Shown here piece by piece: positions 16,384-24,681 of a DNA stretch of 38,662 nt; positions within the stretch are counted from its first letter, which is position 1, and each line of letters starts with the position of its first letter. The notes below the pieces were generated by a model. The model saw nothing but the letters and a program-made list of their open reading frames with translations, made no database searches and was not told the DNA's origin. Location of the stretch: IMG/VR virus record IMGVR_UViG_3300042524_000214, positions 1 through 38,662 of that record; one strand, 5' to 3'. Position numbers and translations under genes: made by a program. Source of the DNA: a virus.

Positions 16384-16800
16384 TTATATATTTTTTAATT
16401 GAAAGTGCATTCCGTCTTTTCTAGTCCATGTTCCGCCCCAATCAAAACCTGCATCTGTAAAACATTTTACAAATCCTGCTGATAAAACTGGTACTTTATT
16501 AAGACCATTCCATGCTGCATTGACATCAATTGCTATTCCCCAAGAATGTAAAGACATTGAAGATAAACCTCTTTTGTTTCGGATATTAAAACATCCATCC
16601 CAAGTTTTTAGTTCTTTTACAAAACCTGTAGATATTAAGTTTTTAAAAGCTGCTGTTAATGGTGCTACCATATCTTTATTACAATAAAGTTTTTTTGGTA
16701 GTACACCTATTTCTAACTCTTTTGGTACATCCCATACAACCATACTACGTTCTAGTGTTGGGTCTCCATACTTTTTTAATGCTTGTGCACTTGTTACCAT
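16384..16800 (-). CDS. M15-family peptidoglycan peptidase (endolysin)
   Basis: A 138-aa single-domain enzyme. The motif SLHSWGIAIDVN (residues 83-94) supplies His85 and Asp92, and DGMHFQL (residues 129-135) supplies His132: the zinc ligands of M15 L-alanyl-D-glutamate or D-Ala-D-Ala peptidases (SxHxxGxAxD and a C-terminal His). It would cut peptide stems of the cell wall at lysis. There is no signal peptide, so release depends on the holin encoded 13 bp upstream. Length matches small phage M15 lysins. Confidence 0.9.
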   Translation of the reverse strand: MVTSAQALKKYGDPTLERSMVVWDVPKELEIGVLPKKLYCNKDMVAPLTAAFKNLISTGFVKELKTWDGCFNIRNKRGLSSMSLHSWGIAIDVNAAWNGLNKVPVLSAGFVKCFTDAGFDWGGTWTRKDGMHFQLKNI

Positions 16801-16813
16801 GGTTTTTCTGTTA

Positions 16814-17245
16814 TTATGGTTTTAATACGTCTATGTCTTCTTTAATTTCTGCACTTCTTTTCAGAAACTTTTTAAGCATCTTTAGTACATCTACATTAAA
16901 CGCTTGTTCAAAATTTTCTTTTATACTAACTGCTTCTATAAATATCAATATAATTGTTACAACTTTTGTAAAGAAATATGGTATTGAAAACCACATTTTA
17001 AAAAACTCCCCTAACAAAAATGTATCTATGGTAAATATTAATAATACTGCTGCTTGATATAAAACAAATTTTGAAACTATATTGCTTAACTTTCTAGAAG
17101 TTATTGCTTCTCCTATTTTTACTGATTTTGCTATTCCAAAAATTGTATCTAGTGCTATAGCTGTTCCTACTGATATTAATAGCCCTTGTATTGGTGCGAA
17201 AAATAGTAGAAGGGTTGTAAAAAAATAAGCTATGTATGTCTTCAT
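16814..17245 (-). CDS. Phage holin
   Basis: A 143-aa membrane protein. Hydrophobic segments at about residues 5-32 (YIAYFFTTLLLFFAPIQGLL), 60-75 (VLYQAAVLLIFTI) and 85-107 (FTKVVTIILIFIEAVSI) are followed by a charged cytoplasmic C-terminus (KMLKKFLKRSAEIKEDIDVL). The pattern AIALDTIFGIAKSVK between the first two segments is typical of the phi29-type/toxin-secretion holin superfamily. It stands directly upstream of the endolysin and just after a strong terminator, so it probably begins the lysis transcript; no TAnnTTTG promoter is visible in the short gap. Confidence 0.85.
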   Translation of the reverse strand: MKTYIAYFFTTLLLFFAPIQGLLISVGTAIALDTIFGIAKSVKIGEAITSRKLSNIVSKFVLYQAAVLLIFTIDTFLLGEFFKMWFSIPYFFTKVVTIILIFIEAVSIKENFEQAFNVDVLKMLKKFLKRSAEIKEDIDVLKP

Positions 17246-17276
17246 TTATCTTTCGATTTTTAATAGTTAAATAAAA

Positions 17277-17303
17277 AAAGGAGGAGTGTTTTGCTCCTCC
17301 TTT
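17277..17303 (-). terminator. Intrinsic terminator between structural and lysis genes
   Basis: GGAGGAG (17280-17286) pairs with CTCCTCC (17294-17300), extended by AAA/TTT, around a 7-nt loop. On the minus strand a TTTTTTTATTT tract follows, giving a good terminator for the 668-aa gene. Confidence 0.85.
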
Positions 17304-17317
17304 TAGTTTTATTATTT

Positions 17318-19324
17318 TTAGTAGCCTGCTACTAATGCTGGTAAAGTAATACCGTTTCCAGCTGCTAATGTTGTTAACAAACCATGTATTGCTGTAGATT
17401 TACCTACTTCTACTAATATGTGGTAATCAAAGTTTTCAACTACTTCGCCTGAGAATGATTGTGCAAATCTGTTTGTTCTAACGCTAACTACGTAGTCTAC
17501 GTATTGAGAAGTAGATTTCAAATGAGATTCTTGACCTAATACTAATTTACCAAAGTTGTTACCTGCTAATCTCTGACGATTTTCAAAATAAACTCTAGTT
17601 CTTTCTTCTAAGTCATAGAATTTTCCTCCTATTGATTCTGGCTCAGTTGCGATAGATAATAATTTTACTTTAAATCTACCATTAGTCCCCATATTGAATG
17701 ACTCAGTAATTGCTCCTGGAGCTACATTTGCAATAGATAACCTTGTAGAGCTATATACGAATGGAATATCATCTCTGTATTCTTCACTTCCTGCAAAAAT
17801 GTTCACTTTACCTTTTAAACGGATTCCCATTAAAGCGGTAGAACTGTAAACTGTAGGTGCTGCTACCCAATGAACTCCTTGGAAAGGTGCTGGGTCAACA
17901 GCTGTAAATAGGTCTCTTAATATTGGAGAACACTCTTCGCATACTACATTAGAAAGAACTTCTGCTCTGTAGACAGTTTGACATCCACCAGTGGTTGCTG
18001 TACCTACATTAGTCAAAACTCCAACTGTTGCTGCTAAACTATTTGTTGCATCTAAAGATACTGTATAAAATCCTTCAGCTAAATCTGTAAAAGTAATTAC
18101 TCCTAGTAATGATGTTACTGTTGCTCCTGTAGCTAAAGCTATAGCTGCTGCTCTGTTTGTTACAAAAGCTGCTGCTGTTGTTGCGGCATCTACTGTAAAA
18201 GCTTGAGTGTACGTAACTCCACCTAATGATATAACTAAACTTCCAGTAGTACCTGTTATAGTAACTGCTTGAGCCCAGTTTGGACTTATTGTGTCAACTA
18301 ATATGTTCAAATCAGGATAAGCTGCTTTTACTGCTGCTAACTTATTTGTTAAAGAGTTGTTACAATCTGTGTCTTTTAATTGTAAAGTGTAAGTCTTTTG
18401 AATTGCTGCACAAGAAGCTCCTGCTACCCAAACAATTGATGTTGGAGTTGTAGTTAATTCAGGTATACCATCACAATTAGCATCTGCTAAAGAAGCTACT
18501 GATAATGAGTAAGCTGTTGGTAATGCTGAACCTATTACAACATAAGTTGAAACCCCTGCTTCGGCTGTTCCTGGTGTATAAGTTTCTCTTTTTACTACTA
18601 ATGTAGGGTATTGTGCTTGAACTAATCCAAGTGCGGTATGATTACCTTTATCTTTTACTGTCAACTTGTAAAAAGTAGAAACTACATCATTTTGTGCTAT
18701 AGTAGCTGCTGATGCGTTTGTACTATTTACTGGAGTAATATCAATATAATTTAAGATAGATACTCCACCTACCAAAGTTACATTTTTCAAACGTTTAACT
18801 CCTTCTTCAATAATTTGGTGCATTGTAAAAGAACCTGTGTTTGGTGCTTCTAAATAAAGTTTTACAGTTACTTTTGCATCTGAGTATCCTAACATTCCGA
18901 TAGCTTCTCCAGACAAAGTAATGTCAATTACTTCATTATCTCCATTGCTCATTACAATTGCTGAGCTTGCGTTGATTCCATCATATCCAATCAAGAATTC
19001 GTCAACAGATACTCCCATTTTAGGGTAGTTAACTTTTACGTCAACAATCTCTGATAATTTAAAAGGTACTGTAGAATATGCTTTGTTTGATTGAGAACGA
19101 GTTGGTGTCAAAGGTGCGATACCTAATCTTAGTTCATACAATCTGTTTCTGTCTGTTGCGATTGATGTTACAGAAGTAACTACAGGCATACCAGCTGCTG
19201 TTGGTACTCCTCCTTTATCAACAAGACCGATTTGTCCTTTAGCGATTCTTGTAGAACCACCTGAGGTTGATACCGAACCTTCGTTGGTAACAAAAAATAG
19301 TGTTTGCGGTGCGTGACTTGCCAT
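17318..19324 (-). CDS. Large virion structural protein with an internal repeat
   Basis: A 668-aa Thr, Ala and Val-rich protein, probably abundant: it is the last gene before a strong terminator and has a regular codon pattern. Residues 1-200 (MASHAPQTLFFVTNEGSVST onward) and 480-668 (GVHWVAAPTVYSSTALMGIR onward) look like one discontinuous virion fold; between them are Ig-like inserts. Residues 218-246 (FYKLTVKDK...VQAQYPTLVV) and 311-345 (TYTLQLKDT...VKAAYPDLNILV) are repeats of the same module. Candidates are tail tube or sheath-like protein, or a head fibre or decoration protein; sequence alone does not decide. Confidence 0.75.
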   Translation of the reverse strand: MASHAPQTLFFVTNEGSVSTSGGSTRIAKGQIGLVDKGGVPTAAGMPVVTSVTSIATDRNRLYELRLGIAPLTPTRSQSNKAYSTVPFKLSEIVDVKVNYPKMGVSVDEFLIGYDGINASSAIVMSNGDNEVIDITLSGEAIGMLGYSDAKVTVKLYLEAPNTGSFTMHQIIEEGVKRLKNVTLVGGVSILNYIDITPVNSTNASAATIAQNDVVSTFYKLTVKDKGNHTALGLVQAQYPTLVVKRETYTPGTAEAGVSTYVVIGSALPTAYSLSVASLADANCDGIPELTTTPTSIVWVAGASCAAIQKTYTLQLKDTDCNNSLTNKLAAVKAAYPDLNILVDTISPNWAQAVTITGTTGSLVISLGGVTYTQAFTVDAATTAAAFVTNRAAAIALATGATVTSLLGVITFTDLAEGFYTVSLDATNSLAATVGVLTNVGTATTGGCQTVYRAEVLSNVVCEECSPILRDLFTAVDPAPFQGVHWVAAPTVYSSTALMGIRLKGKVNIFAGSEEYRDDIPFVYSSTRLSIANVAPGAITESFNMGTNGRFKVKLLSIATEPESIGGKFYDLEERTRVYFENRQRLAGNNFGKLVLGQESHLKSTSQYVDYVVSVRTNRFAQSFSGEVVENFDYHILVEVGKSTAIHGLLTTLAAGNGITLPALVAGY

Positions 19325-19354
19325 TTTTAATTTTAATTTTAGTTGTTATTTTTA

Positions 19355-19810
19355 TTAATTGAAAATTTCTATTGAAATAGGTGTGTTTGTAAATAAACTG
19401 TTTGTTAACGTTGGTGTTGTTCCTATAGTTGCACTTGTTATTGTTATAACAGTTGTACTTGTTACTACTGCTGTAATTGCAACTCTATTTTCGCCTGTGC
19501 CTATTACTACATGTGTTTTACCAGCTGTAAATATAGGTAACGCACTTGTTATTGTATAAGTACCAACTGCACTATAACCAAAAGTTATAATTGAGTTTGT
19601 GGTATTTTTTGATACCCCTGCTGCTACTGGTGCTGGTGCTGAAGTGTTTGCTTGAGAAAAAATAGTTTTGTAAACTAAAGGGTTTTTTTCTATTGCTGCA
19701 ACTCTTGCTTCAAGAGCTACTGATTTTGTTTCTTGTGCTGTTACTCTTTCTGGGAGTCTCCCCCATATATTACCTGTAGGTAATGGGAATCTATTAGCGT
19801 AGTTTTTCAT
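19355..19810 (-). CDS. Unknown Thr/Val-rich structural protein
   Basis: A 151-aa protein starting MKNYANRFPLPTGNIWGRLP. A short helix (residues about 22-42, AQETKSVALEARVAAIEKN) is followed by a beta-rich Thr, Val and Ile domain (KTHVVIGTGENRVAITAVVT). A helix leading a beta head suggests a small trimeric fibre or decoration protein. It sits between a connector-type gene and the 668-aa structural gene, with about 18-30 bp gaps on both sides. No family is recognised. Confidence 0.6.
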   Translation of the reverse strand: MKNYANRFPLPTGNIWGRLPERVTAQETKSVALEARVAAIEKNPLVYKTIFSQANTSAPAPVAAGVSKNTTNSIITFGYSAVGTYTITSALPIFTAGKTHVVIGTGENRVAITAVVTSTTVITITSATIGTTPTLTNSLFTNTPISIEIFN

Positions 19811-19828
19811 TTGTTATTTTTATTTATG

Positions 19829-20497
19829 TTAAAGTTGCTCAGTTGCTCTCATTCTATCAATCTGGAATTTTGGGTTCTCTACGTTAACCTCAAACTCACT
19901 AGATGCTAAAGATAATATTCTATCCAATAATAAGTCGTCAAACTCTGGATTAACAGAAGGAGTAAATTGACTCTCTGGATTATCTGGGTCTATTAGACTT
20001 ATTTGTTTTGGGTATCTATAATAAGATAAGAAAAGTTTTGTGTGTGTAAAATCTTCTTTGTATAAAAAGATTCTATTGTTTCCCATAGAAAGTGGTGCTT
20101 CTCTGGCAATAAATGAAGGCTTGTTAAACTCATCTTGTAATATTTCAGTCTTGTTATCGTCTTTAATATCAAAAAGTGTTATTTTAACACCATCACAATT
20201 ACCTTTTGTTGCTGTCGAGTAAGCTGATGAGAAATTTAGTAAATCATCTGGCATCAAGAATACATCGGCATCAATTATTGAAGTTTCTCTTGAGATTTCT
20301 TTATTAGGTACTAGTATGTTTTGTATATACGTGTAGTCGTCTGTACCTTTTTTGCTGAGTATAAACTCAACCATTTTATTCTGAGCTTCGTTAAATATTA
20401 TAACAAATCTACCTCTGTCAATACCTATCTTAGAACTCTCATAAGTTTCATTAACTTTAATCTGAAATTTTATAAAGGCTTGTTCTGTAGTGGTCAT
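19829..20497 (-). CDS. Head-tail connector (ring-type) protein
   Basis: A 222-aa protein. The N-terminus MTTTEQAFIKFQIKVNETYE, then IDRGRFVIIFNEAQNKMVEF, a LMPDDLLNFSSAYSTA stretch near residues 80-95, and a C-terminal DDLLLDRILSLASSEFEVNV follow the plan of a conserved structural protein family of crAss-like phages, which forms a ring beneath the portal: an N-terminal helix pair, beta sandwich, then a helix after NPEFDD. The start at 20497 lies 18 bp after the GC-rich hairpin that separates it from the 327-aa gene. Assignment is by recognised pattern and position. Confidence 0.65.
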   Translation of the reverse strand: MTTTEQAFIKFQIKVNETYESSKIGIDRGRFVIIFNEAQNKMVEFILSKKGTDDYTYIQNILVPNKEISRETSIIDADVFLMPDDLLNFSSAYSTATKGNCDGVKITLFDIKDDNKTEILQDEFNKPSFIAREAPLSMGNNRIFLYKEDFTHTKLFLSYYRYPKQISLIDPDNPESQFTPSVNPEFDDLLLDRILSLASSEFEVNVENPKFQIDRMRATEQL

Positions 20498-20514
20498 CTT
20501 TGTCTTTTAAATAA

Positions 20515-20537
20515 TGGGGAGCCGGGTGACTCCCCAA
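20515..20537 (-). terminator. GC-rich hairpin, possible attenuating terminator
   Basis: GGGGAG (20516-20521) and CTCCCC (20530-20535) form a 6-bp stem, extendable by A-T pairs, around an 8-nt loop. On the minus strand ATTATTTAAAA follows, with no clean U-run, so it could be a partial terminator or an mRNA-stability element between the 327-aa and ring genes. Confidence 0.5.
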
Positions 20538-20548
20538 TTAATATTTTC

Positions 20549-21532
20549 TTACTCTAGAAGAGTTGCAAAGATTTGTTTTAGTTCTTGGTCTACTCTAACT
20601 TTTGCTGCTGAGTTCTTCCAACCATTTTCAACATAAACATCATCCAACCACACTTCTCCGTTTTTATATTTAACTTTCCCTTTGATGTAAAGCTCTTTTA
20701 ATTTTGAGTGTATGTAAAGCTCTTCAGCTCCGTCTTCTGTTTGATATTTTTCTACTGCATCAATAAACACTTTATCGTTTTGGAATTTATCTTCTTTTGA
20801 ACCAATAAAGTTTCCAAAGACTGTATATAGTACAGCATCATCGCTAGATTTTGTTGCGTTTATTCCTAGGTACTCTAAAACTTGTAATAAACCATCACGG
20901 TTTGTTGTTAGTAAAGTGTAGAATAAGGCAGAAGCTTTCGCTTTTCTCATTTCTTTTTCAGCCTCTCTACTCATTGAGCTGTCTTTATCGACAATACAAT
21001 ACATTGAAATTGGCTGTTTGAATTCTGGATGAGATTCCATCTCTTTTGGAGTGACTCTTTTGTGCACTAATAAAAGATATAGTCTTAACAAATCTTCTGT
21101 TTTAGCAGTATCAAAAAGTTTACCTCTGTGGCATTCTACTCTAAAAGCATCCCAGAAATGATTATTTGCTGAGGTGTGATTTAAAATATCATCTCCTTTT
21201 TCCTGTTCAATAGGAAGTACAATATTTGTTTTTAGGGATTTTAATGCTAAGGTTCTAGCATCAATATCAGGTATCGCTCTTGCTAAAGCTTTTGAAGTAG
21301 GGTACAAACCCGTATCCCAAATTCCTCTTTCTTCATCAAAAATTGCTCCAGGAAAAGTATCAACTACTAAATCACTTAGAACTTTTGTTGTGTTAAATTC
21401 CTTAAAACCATCTGGTGCTGAGGTATCTAACTTTTCTTTTATTTCGTAAAGCGTGTCTTTTTTAATCTCAAAATCATAGATTTTTAAGATAACATTGCTT
21501 TCCTCCTTTTTACTTTTTGCTATTGGAGCCAT
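20549..21532 (-). CDS. Structural-region protein, function unknown
   Basis: A 327-aa mainly helical acidic protein starting MAPIAKSKKEESNVILKIYD. It contains PDIDARTLALKSLKTNIVLP, a Cys pair not arranged as a metal site, and a C-terminal part VWLDDVYVENGWKNSAAKVR that is basic and aromatic. It follows the major capsid gene and has its own promoter (21624-21654), which leaves a leader of about 85 nt. The position right after the capsid gene in crAss-like phages holds capsid-associated or cargo proteins. I see no enzyme motif. Confidence 0.65.
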   Translation of the reverse strand: MAPIAKSKKEESNVILKIYDFEIKKDTLYEIKEKLDTSAPDGFKEFNTTKVLSDLVVDTFPGAIFDEERGIWDTGLYPTSKALARAIPDIDARTLALKSLKTNIVLPIEQEKGDDILNHTSANNHFWDAFRVECHRGKLFDTAKTEDLLRLYLLLVHKRVTPKEMESHPEFKQPISMYCIVDKDSSMSREAEKEMRKAKASALFYTLLTTNRDGLLQVLEYLGINATKSSDDAVLYTVFGNFIGSKEDKFQNDKVFIDAVEKYQTEDGAEELYIHSKLKELYIKGKVKYKNGEVWLDDVYVENGWKNSAAKVRVDQELKQIFATLLE

Positions 21533-21623
21533 TATGTCTTAATTTTTTGGTTACTTAACTTCTTTTTCTGTTGTTGGGTTGGTTGTATTATTGCAGAATA
21601 TTTATTGGTTTAATTCTGTGATG

Positions 21624-21654
21624 CAAAAGTACGAATTGTTTTTTATATAAACAA
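21624..21654 (-). promoter_or_regulatory. Bacteroidota-type promoter after the capsid gene
   Basis: On the minus strand TTG (21654-21652) and TACTTTTG (21631-21624) lie exactly 20 bp apart. It restarts transcription for the 327-aa and downstream structural genes after the capsid-gene hairpin. The predicted start is near 21618. Confidence 0.85.
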
Positions 21655-21668
21655 ATAGGTTAAATTTC

Positions 21669-21694
21669 TTACCCCACCGTTTATAGTGGGGTAA
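21669..21694 (-). terminator. Hairpin following the major capsid gene
   Basis: TTACCCCAC (21669-21677) pairs perfectly with GTGGGGTAA (21686-21694) around an 8-nt loop, 23 bp past the capsid stop codon. The minus-strand downstream tract GAAATTTAACC is only weakly U-rich. It probably ends or stabilises the abundant capsid mRNA. Confidence 0.65.
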
Positions 21695-21716
21695 AGAATA
21701 TTTAACAATTTTTATA

Positions 21717-23411
21717 TTAGTTAAAGCCTTTTCTTGCTGCTTCGTCTAATTCAATCATAACGAAACGAGTTAAGTCTCTAACGTGAATATCACAAATGTT
21801 GAACGCCCAGAACTCTTGTCCTATTTGTTTCATTGATGACATTACATCTCCTGCTTTTCTATAGTCGTAACGACCATTAGTAGTTCCCCAGTAGCACATT
21901 TCGCCTTGTGGTTTTACTAAATAAATGTTAGCTCCCATATTTCCTCCGTCAACCAAAGTAGCACCTTTTGGTAACTGTTTGTTGTTAGAGTATTGTTGGT
22001 CATCCACATCCCAAATTACCATTGAGTAAGCAGTTGGTGACAAGTTTTCTGGGTGGAAACCACCTGCTAAACGGTCAACTCCTTCCATCATGTTCAATGA
22101 TGTGTCTTCTTCAATTTCGATGTTTCCAATACCAGGAATGAAAACTTTTGTAAAACGAATTGGCACGTATTCCAAATTGAATGGGTCGTTACCACGAACT
22201 GGGTTAGGTATAGTTCTTTCAACTCCTAAGAATGTATTCAATGCAGAATTTTGTGCATTTACTTCATCAGAGAAGATTGACAAGATATTTTGATAAGCGT
22301 ATTTACCACATTTGAATTTCAAACGTCTTTCAACATCTTGTTTGAATGGGTTAATACGGAATACGTATTCAGCTGATTCTTTCAAGTGGTCACGAGTAAT
22401 TCCTCCTGGACGACCATACTTAATAAGTTTACCTCTACGTAATTGGTGCCATAAACCTTCGTTTAATCTAGCAACACCGTTTGAATCACGAACTGTAGCA
22501 GCACGTTGGAACAAAAGTTTTTGAGCAGTTAAACGCTCTAATTCTCTCATTGTTAAGAATTCCATTGTAGCTCCAATTCTAGCTGTTTTCAAGTCTGGCA
22601 TTTTTTTACCGTTCTTAACAGTCATGTTAGCTAAAATAGCATATTCATTCCCTTCAAATTCCGATTGTAATTTGTCTAAATACATTTTAGATTGAGCATC
22701 AGCACCAGAGAAAGATTTAGAATCCGCCAAACCAGTGATGTAAGCTTCAACCCCAGATGCAGAACCTAAACGGAATTCACATCTCATTGAACCTACTGTA
22801 TCAGGCATATCAAAGTGAGAGAAGTTTGTACCTCTTTCTCCTAAGATTGCATGACCTACTTTGAAGTATTGGATACCTTTAGCTAAGTTAGAAGGTAAGA
22901 ACCAAGTGTTCTTGTCATTATCTGCTAATTTAACTGTGTGTTCCCAACCTTCTCCTACTGCAACTACAGGTACTTCACCAGAAACGATTACTTGTTGTCC
23001 GTAGTATTTGTTGTTTGTTAATACATCTCCGGTAGTGTAAGCTTTGTTCAAAGTAATTTTGAATGCTCCACCATCTACTCCAGGGTAAGCCTGGTTAGAC
23101 ATATCACGAGTTGTGTAACAACCTTTGTACTCTTCAACTGGAATATCATAAGTAAATCCACCGTCCCATCCGTTAACTTCAAGGATTGATTTGTTTTGTA
23201 ATAATTCACGAAGAATACCGTAGCTTCTTACTGCTTGTTTACCCCATAAGTTCATCAAACCTAAGTGGTGTTTGTTTGGGTCTTCTTTATACCATGAATA
23301 AAGTGAAGGTAAATCTTGTGCACCGTTGATAGAAGAAACTGTCTTCTTATCGGTAAACATTATTACTTGGTCTCCATTCACAATGAAAGGGATGTTTTGT
23401 TGTTGTACCAT
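21717..23411 (-). CDS. Major capsid protein
   Basis: A 564-aa protein, starting MVQQQNIPFIVNGDQVIMFT. Residues 40-75 (LYSWYKEDPNKHHLGLMNLW) and the region near residue 185 (AKGIQYFKVGHAILGERGTN) match the HK97-fold major capsid proteins of crAss-like phages as I know them. A long C-terminal part ends MIELDEAARKGFN. Base use differs from neighbouring genes: GGT, CGT, GTT and TTC-type codons are favoured, as expected for a very highly expressed gene. It follows the scaffold-like gene by 30 bp without a separate promoter and is closed by a hairpin. Confidence 0.85.
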   Translation of the reverse strand: MVQQQNIPFIVNGDQVIMFTDKKTVSSINGAQDLPSLYSWYKEDPNKHHLGLMNLWGKQAVRSYGILRELLQNKSILEVNGWDGGFTYDIPVEEYKGCYTTRDMSNQAYPGVDGGAFKITLNKAYTTGDVLTNNKYYGQQVIVSGEVPVVAVGEGWEHTVKLADNDKNTWFLPSNLAKGIQYFKVGHAILGERGTNFSHFDMPDTVGSMRCEFRLGSASGVEAYITGLADSKSFSGADAQSKMYLDKLQSEFEGNEYAILANMTVKNGKKMPDLKTARIGATMEFLTMRELERLTAQKLLFQRAATVRDSNGVARLNEGLWHQLRRGKLIKYGRPGGITRDHLKESAEYVFRINPFKQDVERRLKFKCGKYAYQNILSIFSDEVNAQNSALNTFLGVERTIPNPVRGNDPFNLEYVPIRFTKVFIPGIGNIEIEEDTSLNMMEGVDRLAGGFHPENLSPTAYSMVIWDVDDQQYSNNKQLPKGATLVDGGNMGANIYLVKPQGEMCYWGTTNGRYDYRKAGDVMSSMKQIGQEFWAFNICDIHVRDLTRFVMIELDEAARKGFN

Positions 23412-23441
23412 TTTTAATTTATTTATTTAATTTATTAATTG

Positions 23442-24575
23442 TTATTCGTCAAAATTTATTGTTTCAAAAGGTGTAATAGGAGATGTCTCCTCTTTCTTTT
23501 GTTTTTCAACTCTAGAGCTGTCTTGTACAATTTTGATTCTTTTTAAGTTATCTAATTGGACATCTTTCTTAACTGTTGCTGTTACTTTTTTAAGGTAGTT
23601 CTCCTTGTCTAGCATAAAGTAAATTAATTCTTTTGCTTTTTTGGGGTCACTCATCCATTCGTCATAAATGGTATCAATTTCATAATTACCTGTCTTATCT
23701 GTTTTTGTAGCTACATCAACAAATTTTCTTGTTAGATTTTCTGATAATCCTTCTTGTTTAAGTTCAGAAGCTAAGTTTTTTCTGTACTCCTTAACAGTTT
23801 CTTGCTCTTTAGCTTTTTCTGCTATTATTTGCTCCTCTCTGTTTTTTAAGTTTGTGTAGAATTGGTTTCTTTGGTAATCCACAATTTTCTGTGCTTTTAC
23901 ATCAAGAGTTAAATCTTCTTTAGAAGCTTTTACTAAAGCCGCAGCTTCTTTTGCACTATGACCTAATCCTTTTTGGTAGTACCATTCAAGTACATCCTCA
24001 TTGTGGTCATCATTCTCATTGTCGTAACCTTGGAAAGGTTCTTGTAAAGCGGCAGGGTTTTGGAATAAAGCTTTTGCTAATTCTAAGTCTCCCTCTTTTA
24101 CAATATTGATTAATCGTTTTTTAACTTCGTCTAATCCATCAACAGAAACATACTTTTCTTTAAATTCAGTATCTTTTTGAGTTTTGATTTCTTTCTCTAA
24201 AGCTTTGAATGTGTCTTTGTCAATATCTTTTAAATCAGAAAGTTTTACTTCATTACCCTCTTCATCTTCGATAACTAAGTCATCCCATTCTCCTGAGTCT
24301 AATCTTTCTTTTACAATGTCTAGATAAGTGTTGTCAGAATTATCTAAGGTAATCTTAGTCTCTGGCTCTTTTGGCTCATCTTTCTTTTTGTCTTTTTCTA
24401 AATCGTCATTAGGATTTAAAACTACTTCTTTTGGTTCATCGTCATCATCTTCATTACTCAACGTAATATCAGTTTCGATTTCTTCCTCTTTTTTACCATT
24501 ATCTTCTAAGCTGAAATTGTTAAATTCCATTAACTGCTCAAATGATAACTCTTCTTGGTTTTGGTTTGTTTTCAT
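23442..24575 (-). CDS. Acidic scaffold-like protein
   Basis: The start is placed at the ATG at 24575 (MKTNQNQEELSFEQLMEFNN); the in-frame ATG at 24614 lies in the promoter. The product has 377 aa: residues 20-95 are strongly acidic and low-complexity (DDDDEPKEVVLNPNDDLEKD), followed by alternating charged helices up to the C-terminus (TSPITPFETINFDE). High charge, long helices, and the place between portal and major capsid gene fit a scaffolding or head-internal protein. No protease motif is seen. The leader is about five nucleotides long, almost leaderless. Confidence 0.75.
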   Translation of the reverse strand: MKTNQNQEELSFEQLMEFNNFSLEDNGKKEEEIETDITLSNEDDDDEPKEVVLNPNDDLEKDKKKDEPKEPETKITLDNSDNTYLDIVKERLDSGEWDDLVIEDEEGNEVKLSDLKDIDKDTFKALEKEIKTQKDTEFKEKYVSVDGLDEVKKRLINIVKEGDLELAKALFQNPAALQEPFQGYDNENDDHNEDVLEWYYQKGLGHSAKEAAALVKASKEDLTLDVKAQKIVDYQRNQFYTNLKNREEQIIAEKAKEQETVKEYRKNLASELKQEGLSENLTRKFVDVATKTDKTGNYEIDTIYDEWMSDPKKAKELIYFMLDKENYLKKVTATVKKDVQLDNLKRIKIVQDSSRVEKQKKEETSPITPFETINFDE

Positions 24576-24584
24576 TTTCTGGTG

Positions 24585-24614
24585 CAAAATTAATAAAGTT
24601 TTTTCGATATACAA
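24585..24614 (-). promoter_or_regulatory. Promoter for scaffold and capsid genes
   Basis: On the minus strand TTG (24614-24612) and TAATTTTG (24592-24585) are 19 bp apart. Predicted transcription starts near 24580, only about five bases before the ATG at 24575. It is the nearest promoter upstream of the major capsid gene. Confidence 0.85.
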
Positions 24615-24681
24615 AATTGATTAAAATCTTGTGTACGCCTGACTTTGTTTGTTAAATTTTATTTAATAGGTTAAAGAATAT

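Noticed and set aside
16659-17057. Plus-strand 132-codon hydrophobic frame over holin and endolysin
   Set aside because: Its hydrophobicity mirrors the opposite-strand holin. The minus strand has clear holin and M15 motifs.
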